DNA of 64,000 nucleotides, from NCBI RefSeq assembly GCF_051486985.1, contig NZ_JAHVDV010000014.1, forward strand, positions 50,144 through 114,143, given 5' to 3'. This stretch comes from CBFFRJ01 sp051486985 (GTDB lineage Bacteria; Pseudomonadota; Gammaproteobacteria; Enterobacterales; Enterobacteriaceae). A program made the translations under genes and the position numbers. This document shows, one piece after another, positions 26,932-35,150 of this stretch (the first letter of the stretch is position 1; every line of letters starts with the position of its first letter). Below the pieces are notes generated by a model. The model made no database searches. It saw only the letters and a list, made by a program, of their open reading frames with translations, and was not told the DNA's origin.

Positions 26932-28656
26932 TTATTCTTCAACCGGGACGGTTTTTACTTTATCCGCCATCGCGACAACCACCGGATCTGCCGTGTTTGC
27001 CTCCGCGACCGCAGGGGGAGCGTCCTGTTTCAACGGCTCAGTCAGGGCAGCCAGCGACCCACCTGAAAGGCCAATTTCATTGAGCAATGAATCAATCAGC
27101 GGCGCCTGGGTACGATAGGAAAGGGCGGCAGATAATGCCTGCTCCGCGAGATTGCCACCGTTAACCGTACCTGCTGTCGCATTACTTGCCGCACCACCCC
27201 GGTTCAGACCGTCAACCTGCACAATCTTAATGCCATCAATGGCTTTCATCGGCTCAACGGATTTCTCAATAACCGCTGGCAGGGCCTGCAACAGGGCCAG
27301 TTTGAACTTCAGGCTGGTCTGTTCGTCGGACAGTACGTTGATAGCATCGTTAAGGGCTCGCTGCGCTTCGGCTTCCGCCAGCCCTTTTTTGCGGGCAGCT
27401 TCCGCCAGCTCTACAATGGCCGCCGCCTGCAGTTCCGCCGCCTCTTTTTCTGCTTTCGCGCGAACCGTCAGTTCGACCGCTTTGGTCTCTGCATCCTGCG
27501 CGGCGGCTATCAGCGCGACCTGTTTGGCACGATCCGCTTCCGCTGTCTGCCGTGTTGTTTCCACGTTCTGCTGGGCCCGAACCGCTTCCGCCAGCGCGTC
27601 GTTTGCACGGGCTTCAGCCTGCGACTGCTGTTCTGATTTTGCGGCAATGGCGATAGATTTCGTCTGGTTGGCTATTTCCGTTACCTGCTGCTGCTCGATC
27701 TCTTTAATACGGACTTCACGTTCAGCTTCGACTTTTCTGGAACGCACGGCCTGCTCACGTTCGATTTCCGTCTCCTGGATCTGACGCTCCGCCAGGATGC
27801 GCGTCTGTTCTGCTTCGCGGCGACGCTCAGCTTCAAAGGCGGCAATTTTGGCGTTCTGCTCGGCCGTGCGGGTTTTCACCTGCTGCTCCTGCTCAAGCGT
27901 CATAAAGGACTCCTGCTGCTCGATTTCCAGCTTACGCGCCAGCGCATCGCGGTTTTTCTCACGCACGGCGACTTCCACGTCCTGCTCGACTTCGTTACGC
28001 TCCCGGCGACGACGCTCGGTTTCCTGGGTCAGTTTTGTCAGACCTTCGGCATCAAAGGCGTTGTTCGGGTTAAAATGCACCTTTTCCGTCTGGTTGAAGT
28101 TGGTTAACGAAACGCTCTCCAGCTCCAGACCGTTTTTAGAGAGGTCTTCAGCCACGGTGTTTTGCACGCCCTGTACGAAGTTTTCGCGGGTATCCTGCAA
28201 CTCATGCATGGTCATTTGCGAGGCGGTGGCACGCAGGGCATCAACGAATTTATCTTCAATTAACACGCGGAGATCTTCGGGCGACAAGGTACGCTGACCC
28301 AACGTCTGGGCGGCGGTGGCGATCCCTTCAACCGAAGGTTTTACGCGCACAAAAAAGGCAACAACAACATCAACACGCATGCGGTCTTTGGTAATCAGGC
28401 TGTCGACGGTAGCGCGGCTGACCTCAAGCTTGAGCGTGTTCATATTGATAGGAATAATTTCATGAAAGATGGGCATGACGATCGCACCGCCGCTCATCAC
28501 TACTTTCTGTCCGCCAAGCCCTGTTCGCACGAAAGCCTGTTCTGCTGAAGCGCGGCGATAAAGGCGCGCAAAAATAATGCCGATAACAAGCAGGATTAAA
28601 ACAATGACGACAGCAGAAGTCATCCATGACGGTACTACGTTCAACATATTTTCCAT
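26932..28656 (-). CDS. yqiK: Flotillin-like inner-membrane protein YqiK
   Basis: 574 residues. An N-terminal membrane segment (~12-32) is followed by an SPFH/flotillin domain (AFVRTGLGGQKVVMSGGAIVMPIFHE, VDVVVAFFVRVKPS) and a long charged Ala/Glu-rich coiled coil (~200-470). The tail (QAPLIDSLLNEIG, Pro/Ala-rich end) is longer than in E. coli. Flotillins organise membrane microdomains. It follows yqiJ with an 18-bp gap, so yqiJK form an operon, as with NfeD-flotillin pairs. Confidence 0.93.
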   Translation of the reverse strand: MENMLNVVPSWMTSAVVIVLILLVIGIIFARLYRRASAEQAFVRTGLGGQKVVMSGGAIVMPIFHEIIPINMNTLKLEVSRATVDSLITKDRMRVDVVVAFFVRVKPSVEGIATAAQTLGQRTLSPEDLRVLIEDKFVDALRATASQMTMHELQDTRENFVQGVQNTVAEDLSKNGLELESVSLTNFNQTEKVHFNPNNAFDAEGLTKLTQETERRRRERNEVEQDVEVAVREKNRDALARKLEIEQQESFMTLEQEQQVKTRTAEQNAKIAAFEAERRREAEQTRILAERQIQETEIEREQAVRSRKVEAEREVRIKEIEQQQVTEIANQTKSIAIAAKSEQQSQAEARANDALAEAVRAQQNVETTRQTAEADRAKQVALIAAAQDAETKAVELTVRAKAEKEAAELQAAAIVELAEAARKKGLAEAEAQRALNDAINVLSDEQTSLKFKLALLQALPAVIEKSVEPMKAIDGIKIVQVDGLNRGGAASNATAGTVNGGNLAEQALSAALSYRTQAPLIDSLLNEIGLSGGSLAALTEPLKQDAPPAVAEANTADPVVVAMADKVKTVPVEE

Positions 28657-28674
28657 AATGCGTCCTTTAGATTA

Positions 28675-29304
28675 TTACAGTTCGTTCGGCCAGGGATTCA
28701 GTTCTGCCAGATACCGGCTTGCGGAAAGCCGACAAATAATGAGTACCTTATCGCCCTTCTTAAATTCTTTTCCCTCTTCCGGCTCCAGCAGCAAATAATG
28801 CACTTGCCCGAAGTTGTCTGTGAATTTACCTTCACATGGTCGTTCAGCGCAGGCTGTATGCCCGGTGATGATGGCCATTTTTCCAATAAAATCTTCTTCG
28901 GTGATGGCGCTGGTTTCATCTCCGGGCAGCCAGCGCCCTAGCAGCTTGCCGGTGTAGTGCGTGCAGACCACGGAAAAGAGCAGACAAAATGGCGTCAGCA
29001 GAAGATTGGGCAGGGGAAACTGGAAAAGGGTTACGCTCAAGTGTTGAAGCAAAATGCCCGATAACCCGAAGCCGCCGGCAATAAGGCAAAGCACTACCAG
29101 CGCAGGTACGCGACCAAAATTCAAATAGTGGAAAAACTGCTGTAAATGGCCAGAGGCGGCGCCATCATAATCACCTAAATGTGAATCAAGGGTGCCGGAA
29201 ATAACATTACCAAAGAAAAGGGAAATAATTTCTACCGCGCCGACGAGGGCAACAAATGCGATAGCAAAAAGGTAAGGGGAGTAGTAAGCAGGAAAAATAT
29301 CCAT
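28675..29304 (-). CDS. yqiJ: NfeD-like/OB-fold membrane protein YqiJ
   Basis: 209 residues, as in E. coli. Four probable membrane segments in the first ~130 residues, then a soluble OB-fold domain (GKMAIITGHTACAERPCEGKFTD ... KGDKVLIICRL). Partner of flotillin-like YqiK. In E. coli glgS and a fimbrial cluster separate yqiJ from yqiC/ubiK; here only 145 bp do. Confidence 0.92.
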   Translation of the reverse strand: MDIFPAYYSPYLFAIAFVALVGAVEIISLFFGNVISGTLDSHLGDYDGAASGHLQQFFHYLNFGRVPALVVLCLIAGGFGLSGILLQHLSVTLFQFPLPNLLLTPFCLLFSVVCTHYTGKLLGRWLPGDETSAITEEDFIGKMAIITGHTACAERPCEGKFTDNFGQVHYLLLEPEEGKEFKKGDKVLIICRLSASRYLAELNPWPNEL

Positions 29305-29449
29305 ATATTCTCCTTGGTGTATTCATGCCTGAGCCAAACAAAGATCCTCTTTTATTACCAGGTGGATAATATCATAGATAGCCAGAGCGTCCCCCTACAA
29401 ATATTTATATAGGGCAGGACGCCAGGGCATTAAAGCAGGCAGTGATGGA

Positions 29450-29755
29450 TTAGGGTTGAGTGTCTGGTGAATCAACCGGAGGAATGGCCGGAGCCGGTTT
29501 TACTTCTGCCGTGGTGCTACGGCCCTCAAGATCGTTCAGCCGTTGTTCAAGCAGCGCCAGCTTTTCACGGGTGCGCAGCAGCACCTGAGTTTGTACGTCA
29601 AACTCTTCCCTGCTGACCAGGTCCAGACGCGTTAGCTGGGACTGTAAGGTCTGGCGGATTTTCTTTTCCACATCTTCCCCGAACTCACGAATACCTTTCG
29701 GCATGGATTCGTGAACCTGACGCGCAATCTGTTCAATTTTCTTCGGGTCAATCAT
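29450..29755 (-). CDS. ubiK: Ubiquinone biosynthesis accessory factor UbiK (YqiC)
   Basis: 101 residues from MIDPKKIEQIARQVHESMPKG. The N-terminal BMFP amphipathic helix, EFGEDVEKKIRQTLQSQLTRLDLVSREEFDVQ, and the C-terminal coiled coil (LALLEQRLNDLE) match YqiC, followed by a Pro/Ala-rich tail. It assists aerobic ubiquinone synthesis with UbiJ and forms trimers. The much longer frame running to 30079 overlaps the antisense strand of the FMN riboswitch and is not coding. Confidence 0.93.
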   Translation of the reverse strand: MIDPKKIEQIARQVHESMPKGIREFGEDVEKKIRQTLQSQLTRLDLVSREEFDVQTQVLLRTREKLALLEQRLNDLEGRSTTAEVKPAPAIPPVDSPDTQP

Positions 29756-29885
29756 TTTGGGTTCCCTGTTCGGATAGGTTCTGACATTTATTGTAGTTTG
29801 ATATCCGGTGTCGATAAACCAGATTTGTATGAAGGTTATGCGTTGCCGTAGGAAATCATTAGCGTTATAGTTATCGCGCTTATTC

Positions 29886-30146
29886 TCAGGGCGGGGCGAA
29901 ATTCCCCACCGGCGGTAAATCAGCGATGTCGAATAGATTTCGCGTTGCGGCAAGGCGGCAACTGAGCGAATTCCAGGAACATAACCAACTATGTGACTGG
30001 AATGAGTGAAGGAAGCCAACGCAGCAGCGACGTGAAAGATCAAGGACAGGTTGAAAGCCCGCGAGCGCTTCAGAGGCAACTTTGAAGGTCAGCAGATCCG
30101 GTGAAATTCCGGGGCCGACGGTTAGAGTCCGGATGGGAGAGAGTAA
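29886..30146 (+). promoter_or_regulatory. FMN riboswitch (RFN element) upstream of ribB
   Basis: Starts TCAGGGCGGGGCGAAATTCC, continues with CACCGGCGGTAAAT, has GCCCGCGAGC in the middle, then GATCCGGTGAAATTCCGGGG, CCGACGGTTAGAGTCC and GGATGGGAGAGAGTA: all the conserved RFN blocks in order. FMN binding lowers ribB expression. The equivalent E. coli leader yields the small RNA SroG. Confidence 0.97.
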
Positions 30147-30188
30147 CGAGTCAGTAGGGCCTGGAGGCCCGCTCGCGTTATTTTTTTA
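30143..30188 (+). terminator. Riboswitch expression-platform terminator
   Basis: TAACGAG pairs, with a two-base bulge, with CTCGCGTTA, around an inner GGGCC-TGGA-GGCCC hairpin, followed by seven T. It overlaps the 3' edge of the aptamer, as expected for FMN-controlled transcription termination 56 bp before the ribB ATG. Confidence 0.85.
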
Positions 30189-30243
30189 TACTCCTAAGAC
30201 TGCCCTGATTCTGGTAACCATAACTTTATTGAGGTCTTTTACC

Positions 30244-30897
30244 ATGAATCAGACGCTGCTTTCTTCTTTTGGCACGCCATTCGAACGTATTGAAAATGCA
30301 TTAACTGCACTGCGCGAAGGTCGCGGTGTTATGGTCCTCGACGATGAGAATCGTGAGAATGAAGGCGACATGATTTTTGCCGCTGAAACGATGACCGTAG
30401 AACAAATGGCGCTGACGATTCGCCACGGTAGCGGCATCGTATGCCTCTGTCTGACCGAAGATCGTCGTAAGCAACTCGACCTGCCAATGATGGTTGAAAA
30501 CAACACCAGCGCTTATGGCACCGGCTTTACCGTGACCATCGAAGCGGCTGAGGGTGTGAGCACCGGTGTTTCCGCGGCTGACCGCCTGACCACCGTGCGC
30601 GCAGCCATTGCCGATGATGCAAAACCTTCTGACCTTAACCGTCCTGGTCACGTCTTCCCACTGCGCGCGCAGCCGGGCGGCGTATTGACCCGGGGTGGTC
30701 ATACTGAAGCGACTATCGATCTGGTCACGCTGGCTGGTTTCAGGCCAGCAGGCGTGCTGTGTGAACTGACCAACGATGACGGCTCAATGGGCCGTGCTCC
30801 TGAGTGTATTGCCTTTGCTCGCCAGCACAATATGGCCGTGGTTACTATCGAAGATCTGATTGCCTATCGCCAGGAGCATGAGCGTAAAGCCAGCTAA
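30244..30897 (+). CDS. ribB: 3,4-dihydroxy-2-butanone 4-phosphate synthase
   Basis: 217 residues from the ATG at 30244, as in E. coli. Acidic metal/substrate loop DDENRENEGDMIF (~residues 33-45), YGTGFTVTIEA, SAADRLTTV, RPGHVFPLRA and RGGHTEATIDL are all present. Converts ribulose-5-P to the four-carbon unit of riboflavin. Controlled by the FMN riboswitch upstream. The long upstream frame from 30082 lies inside the riboswitch. Confidence 0.98.
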   Translation: MNQTLLSSFGTPFERIENALTALREGRGVMVLDDENRENEGDMIFAAETMTVEQMALTIRHGSGIVCLCLTEDRRKQLDLPMMVENNTSAYGTGFTVTIEAAEGVSTGVSAADRLTTVRAAIADDAKPSDLNRPGHVFPLRAQPGGVLTRGGHTEATIDLVTLAGFRPAGVLCELTNDDGSMGRAPECIAFARQHNMAVVTIEDLIAYRQEHERKAS

Positions 30898-30916
30898 GCG
30901 GTAGTCCGTGCGCCCC

Positions 30917-30950
30917 ATCCGAAGTCAGGAAACTGGCTTCGGATTTTTTA
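30917..30950 (+). terminator. Terminator of ribB
   Basis: ATCCGAAGTCAG-GAAA-CTGGCTTCGGAT, a 12-pair stem with one G-T pair and a GNRA-type loop, followed by TTTTTT. Confidence 0.95.
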
Positions 30951-31095
30951 TATCTGCGTTTTGCGCCTGCCTGAATCATTGCTTTCCTCCCCTTTGTTGA
31001 TCTCGCTAATGGATAGAACCGTGCGCTACTTATAAAGTGGTAGTCCGTGCTGAATGACGGACGCATTCCATTTTACGAGGCCAGGAGGAGGGAAG

Positions 31096-31292
31096 ATGCT
31101 GATTTACTGGTGCGGTTTTTTGTCGTCGTTTTTGTGATGTTTGCGCATATCCTCTGTCTGAAGCGGAACTGTCGCGCCTATCGTCAGGATCGTGATGCGC
31201 TTCAGGAAGGCTATCAGCGGGCGCTTGAGCTCATTCAGCACCTGCAGGCGGATCGCGTTGAGTCAAAACCCGAAGACGTTGCCCGCTTCTGA
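31096..31292 (+). CDS. Small single-pass membrane protein read through an apparent -1 frameshift
   Basis: An excellent SD (AGGAGGAGG) stands 7 bases before the ATG at 31096. In that frame only MLIYWCGFLSSFL is made before TGA at 31135-31137. The frame holds T TTT TTG at 31116-31122. A -1 shift there joins MLIYWCGFL to VVVFVMFAHILCLKRNC and on to the TGA at 31290-31292, giving ~65 residues: a membrane segment, a basic flank and a helical tail (QEGYQRALELIQHLQ). The TGA also overlaps an in-frame ATG (31137) for a 51-residue soluble form. A real indel or a base-calling error in T6 is equally possible. I do not recognise the family. It lies between the ribB terminator and zupT (convergent). Confidence 0.45.
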
Positions 31293-31310
31293 CGAGCAAC
31301 GCCCTCTTCG

Positions 31311-32090
31311 TTAACCGAACCCCATTGCCTGTAAGGCTACCAGGCTAAGTCCCATAACAGACATCCCGCACAACACACCGTAGCTTGGGTTATTGTTCGG
31401 GTCTATCTCTTTTGCCAGCGGCATCAGTTCATCCACCGAGAGCGCTATCATTATGCCTGCGACCGCCGCCATGATGGCGGCCATCATGACTGGTGAGAAG
31501 AGGCTTCCCAGAATCAGCCAGGCCAACACGCCACCCAGTATTTCCGCAAGCCCCGATATTCCGGCCCAGAAGACGGCCGTACGCTTTGATCCTGTCGCAG
31601 CATAGACCGGGCCTGCCACCGCAAGTCCTTCAGGAATATTGTGTAATGCAACGGCCAGCGCGATACCAAACCCCAGCTCCAGGTCGTTACTGGCCGTGAC
31701 GAATGTGGCAATACCTTCCGGGAAGTTGTGCAGGCTGATGCCCAGCGTCAATAGTATGGCGGTGCGCTGAATATTACGCGGCGCAGGACTTGCCTCTCCA
31801 GACTCCTGCACCAGATCCTGCGGGTGTGCATGTGGTAACAGGCGATCGAGCGCAAAATAGCCCAGTAAGCCCACGACAAACATGCCATAGCCAAGCAGCG
31901 GCGACATGCCAGGCGTGGCGAGCGCAGCGGGTAGCATCTCCATGAGTGAGATAAGTAGCATGATCCCAGCTGCAAATCCCAATGAAAACGCCAGTACGCG
32001 GTTTGACGGTTTCTGGCCCATCACGCCCAGAATGGCGCCGATGAACGTTGCAGCGCCAGCAAGTAGCGTCAGAATCAGCGGTGCTGACAT
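31311..32090 (-). CDS. zupT: Zinc/divalent metal transporter ZupT (ZIP family)
   Basis: 259 residues with about eight membrane segments, a His-containing cytoplasmic loop (LLPHAHPQDL, ~84-93) and the two ZIP metal-path motifs HNFPEG and HNIPEG. ZIP importers take up Zn2+, and E. coli ZupT also Fe2+, Mn2+ and Co2+. Divergent from ygiD, with a Fur-like box 15 bases before its start codon. Confidence 0.95.
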   Translation of the reverse strand: MSAPLILTLLAGAATFIGAILGVMGQKPSNRVLAFSLGFAAGIMLLISLMEMLPAALATPGMSPLLGYGMFVVGLLGYFALDRLLPHAHPQDLVQESGEASPAPRNIQRTAILLTLGISLHNFPEGIATFVTASNDLELGFGIALAVALHNIPEGLAVAGPVYAATGSKRTAVFWAGISGLAEILGGVLAWLILGSLFSPVMMAAIMAAVAGIMIALSVDELMPLAKEIDPNNNPSYGVLCGMSVMGLSLVALQAMGFG

Positions 32091-32104
32091 GTATCACTCC
32101 TTAT

Positions 32105-32123
32105 GATAACGATTCTCATTAAT
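32105..32123. promoter_or_regulatory. Candidate Fur box upstream of zupT
   Basis: GATAACGATTCTCATTAAT matches 14 of 19 positions of the Fur consensus GATAATGATAATCATTATC, and sits between the divergent zupT and ygiD starts, close to zupT. Counted by eye; Fur control of zupT here is inference. Confidence 0.5.
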
Positions 32124-32286
32124 GCTAAGTATTAATGGATATCAAAGCGAGGCCGCCCGGCCACCTTTACGTAATCCTTACATTCAAAAATTCTGAACAT
32201 CTTCATCATGCTTATCTGAGTTCATCGTCTGATAAAAGAGCGTAATGTGAGCTCATTATATTGATACACACAGTAAGGATATCATC

Positions 32287-33075
32287 ATGTCTGCACCGCG
32301 TATGCCAGCACTGTTTTTGGGCCACGGCAGCCCGATGAACGTGCTGGAGGATAATGTGTATACCCGCGCCTGGGCACACCTTGGCGACAGGCTACCGCGT
32401 CCAAAGGCCATCGTGGTGGTCTCCGCGCACTGGTTTACACGCGGTACCGGCGTCACGGCGATGGAAGCGCCAAAAACTATCCATGATTTTGGTGGTTTCC
32501 CACAAGCGCTGTATGACACTCACTATCCTGCACCAGGCTCTCCGGCTCTTGCTCAACGCCTGGTTGAGCTACTTGCCCCTGTCCCGGTAGGGCTTGATAA
32601 AGAAGCCTGGGGCTTTGATCACGGCTCCTGGGGAGTACTGATAAAGATGTACCCGAACGCAGATATTCCCATGGTGCAACTGAGTATTGATAGCACCAGA
32701 CCTGCGGTCTGGCACCTGGAACTTGGCCGTAAGCTGGCGGTCCTGCGTGACGAAGGCATTATGCTGGTGGCAAGTGGTAACGTGGTGCATAACCTGCGCA
32801 CGGCACGCTGGCATGGCGAAAGTTCCCCCTATCCGTGGGCGAGCGCTTTCAATGATTTTGTTAAAGAGAACCTGGCGTGGAAAGGTCCGGCTGAAGAGCA
32901 TCCGCTGGTGAATTACAAGGAGCATGAAGGCGGCTCGCTTTCTAATCCGACGCCGGAGCATTTCCTGCCGTTACTGTATGTGCTGGGCGCATGGGATGGG
33001 GAAGAGCCAATTTCCGTTCCAGTGGATGGGATTGAAATGGGCAGCCTGAGTATGCTGTCAGTACAGGTTGGATAA
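32287..33075 (+). CDS. ygiD: 4,5-DOPA-extradiol-dioxygenase family protein YgiD
   Basis: 262 residues. LigB/DODA fold: metal His motifs in FLGHGSPMN and SAHWFTRG, then FDHGSWGVL and a late GNVVHNLR. E. coli YgiD opens L-DOPA to betalamic acid in vitro; its native role is unclear. SD-like TAAGGAT precedes the ATG. Divergent from zupT. Confidence 0.93.
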   Translation: MSAPRMPALFLGHGSPMNVLEDNVYTRAWAHLGDRLPRPKAIVVVSAHWFTRGTGVTAMEAPKTIHDFGGFPQALYDTHYPAPGSPALAQRLVELLAPVPVGLDKEAWGFDHGSWGVLIKMYPNADIPMVQLSIDSTRPAVWHLELGRKLAVLRDEGIMLVASGNVVHNLRTARWHGESSPYPWASAFNDFVKENLAWKGPAEEHPLVNYKEHEGGSLSNPTPEHFLPLLYVLGAWDGEEPISVPVDGIEMGSLSMLSVQVG

Positions 33076-33078
33076 TAA

Positions 33079-33115
33079 AATAAAGCCCGATGGCGCAAGT
33101 TCAACGGGCTTTATT
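33079..33115. terminator. Bidirectional terminator between ygiD and ygiC
   Basis: AATAAAGCCCG and CGGGCTTTATT form a perfect 11-base inverted repeat, A-rich on one side and T-rich on the other, in the convergent gap. Confidence 0.9.
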
Positions 33116-33156
33116 CCGATGCCTGTGAAGGCGCGCCTTCACCCTTCAGGGCTATC

Positions 33157-34317
33157 TTATTCCACAAAGATATGCGGGTAGAAACGGGAGAGATCCTGAG
33201 TGATCAACGCCCGATCTTCGCGAATGCCAATGCCGGCGGGCTGATCGTTAATCAGCCAACTGCCAATCAGCACGTAGCTGTCGCCAAATTTGGGAAGCTG
33301 GCAGAACTGCTGCACAATCATCCCTTCTTCGCCATACGGGCCTTCCACCTCTTCTACGGTCTTGCCGTTTTCAATAATGGAGACATTTGCCCCTTCACGA
33401 GAGAAGATCGGTTTGATGACATATTTTTCCATCTCCGGGTGTGCATCTTCCGCAAAATAAGCCGGGAGCAGGTTCGGATGATCGGGGAACATCTCCCATA
33501 ACATCGGCAGCAGGGCTTTGTTAGAGATAATGCTCTTCCACGCTGGTTCGAGCCAGCGTACGCCAGCATCTTCCAGTTTGGTCGAGAAGACCTCACGCAG
33601 CATATATTCCCAGGGATAGAGCTTGAACAGATTGCTGATGACCTGATCCTGCAAATCTGAAAACTGGCCTTTTTCGCCAAGCCCGATATCTTCGATATAA
33701 AGAAATTCTGTGGCGATATCGGCCTCGGCTGCACAATCCTGCAGGTACTGTACGGTGCCACGATCTTCGACCGTGTCGCGGCAGCAGGCAAAATGCAGCA
33801 GATTAAAGCCATACTGCTCGCGCAGTTGGCCAAAACGCTCGATGAGCTTTTCCTGAAGACTGTTGAACTGGTCGCTGCCTTCCGGTAACTGACCGGCATT
33901 GGCCTGGTCTTCCAGCCAAATCCACTGGAAGAAAGCCGCTTCATACAGTGACGTTGGCGTGTCGGCGTTGTTTTCCAGAAGCTTAGGTTCACCCGTGCCA
34001 TCCCACGCCAGATCGAGACGGGAATATAAGGAGGGCTGATGCGTTTTCCAGGACTGACGCACGAATGCCCAGGTGTGTTTAGGGATGCGGAATTTGGCCA
34101 GCAGTTCATCGCTGTCAATGACCTTTTCCACCACCTTCAGGCACATCTGATGTAACTCAGCCGTAACGTCTTCCAGCTTCTCAACCTGAGCAAGGGTGAG
34201 CTTGTAGTAAGCATCTTCACACCAGTAAGGTTCGCCATACATGGTGTGAAAATTAAAACCGAATTCGGTGGCTTTCTCGCGCCAGTTCGGGCGTTCCGTA
34301 ACGCTGATTCTTTCCAT
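33157..34317 (-). CDS. ygiC: ATP-grasp enzyme YgiC, glutathionylspermidine synthase-like
   Basis: 386 residues, as in E. coli. It matches the C-terminal amidase-free synthetase domain of Gss proteins: W-rich N-terminus (RPNWREKATEFGFNFHTMYGEPYW), LLENNADTPTSLYEA, KPIFSREGANVSI, and PAGIGIREDRALITQDLSRFYPH at the end. ATP-dependent carboxylate-amine ligation is expected; the true substrate is not known. It follows ygiB by 5 bp (tolC-ygiB-ygiC order). Confidence 0.94.
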   Translation of the reverse strand: MERISVTERPNWREKATEFGFNFHTMYGEPYWCEDAYYKLTLAQVEKLEDVTAELHQMCLKVVEKVIDSDELLAKFRIPKHTWAFVRQSWKTHQPSLYSRLDLAWDGTGEPKLLENNADTPTSLYEAAFFQWIWLEDQANAGQLPEGSDQFNSLQEKLIERFGQLREQYGFNLLHFACCRDTVEDRGTVQYLQDCAAEADIATEFLYIEDIGLGEKGQFSDLQDQVISNLFKLYPWEYMLREVFSTKLEDAGVRWLEPAWKSIISNKALLPMLWEMFPDHPNLLPAYFAEDAHPEMEKYVIKPIFSREGANVSIIENGKTVEEVEGPYGEEGMIVQQFCQLPKFGDSYVLIGSWLINDQPAGIGIREDRALITQDLSRFYPHIFVE

Positions 34318-34322
34318 TCTGA

Positions 34323-34997
34323 TCAGCCGCCCATTGAGCGAGTTGACGAACCGCTGGCGCTGCTGCGTTGCATGGTATTTTGTTTCGCAACAGATTCACC
34401 AAACCCACCGCGGGTAACGGTAGAGGTGGTCGCCGGTTTCGGTGCCATGGCGGTTTTCGATACGGTAGTGGAACGACCCGGCTGAGCCGCGCCATAGCTC
34501 TTGCCGCCCGCATCGGTGTACTGACCGTAGGCCGGGCTTGCAGGGTTACGAGAGCTGAACAGAGGCTGCTGCGCGAAACCCGCGCCACCGCCCATCATAC
34601 GGCCCATCATGTAGCCTGCCATCAGCGGCATCCAGAAGCTACCGCCGGACTGCTGTGCCTGTGCCTGATTCTCAGGCGCAACGCCTGCCTGCGCAGGAGC
34701 CTGCTGACACTGACCTTCACCAAATTCAGCAACACAGTCTTCGCGTGAGGCGTATTTCGGTGCGGTGCGCTCAGCTTCTTTCAGCGCATTGTTATACGTC
34801 GCCGTACATTCGGCGCTCTTACCCGGATTCGCGGCAGAGCAGTCGTCGGCGTTTTGATACATAGATACTGTTTCATCATTCTGCTCGCAGCCGGCCAGCA
34901 TAAAGACGGCGGTCACCGCCAGCGCAACTGGCGTAAGGTGACGCGCGCTCCAGCTTTTGCGAAACACTGCATGATTAATGCTCTTTGTCCGTTTCAT
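34323..34997 (-). CDS. ygiB: DUF1190 lipoprotein-like YgiB
   Basis: 224 residues. Long N-terminus with a hydrophobic segment and LAGC lipobox-like site (~residues 33-36), Cys-containing DUF1190 region (ADDCSAANPGKSAECTATYNNAL, EDCVAEFGEGQC), a Gly/Met-rich stretch (GYMMGRMMGGGAGF) and a Ser/Thr-rich tail ending STRSMGG. Envelope protein of unknown function, next to ygiC. Confidence 0.92.
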   Translation of the reverse strand: MKRTKSINHAVFRKSWSARHLTPVALAVTAVFMLAGCEQNDETVSMYQNADDCSAANPGKSAECTATYNNALKEAERTAPKYASREDCVAEFGEGQCQQAPAQAGVAPENQAQAQQSGGSFWMPLMAGYMMGRMMGGGAGFAQQPLFSSRNPASPAYGQYTDAGGKSYGAAQPGRSTTVSKTAMAPKPATTSTVTRGGFGESVAKQNTMQRSSASGSSTRSMGG

Positions 34998-35150
34998 ATT
35001 TGTCTTCCGACACCCAAAGGTATGTATAAAAGGTCAGGATAGAGGATGAATGGCTGAAAATGAAGCAGGATGCGGGCCGGGAGGGGGGATCTTTACGTTG
35101 CCTTACGTAAAAACGGGGGCTGTGTGCCCCCGATTTAAAGTATCAATGAC

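Noticed and set aside
27152..28297. Two Ser/Ala/Cys-rich open frames antisense to yqiK
   Set aside because: Low-complexity translations of the opposite strand of the Ala/Glu coiled coil; no start signals.
29756..30079. N-terminal extension of UbiK to 209 residues
   Set aside because: The extra stretch is the antisense of the FMN riboswitch; the conserved start is MIDPKK at 29755.
30082..30243. 54-residue N-terminal extension of RibB
   Set aside because: It is the 3' half of the riboswitch and its terminator; the conserved start is at 30244.
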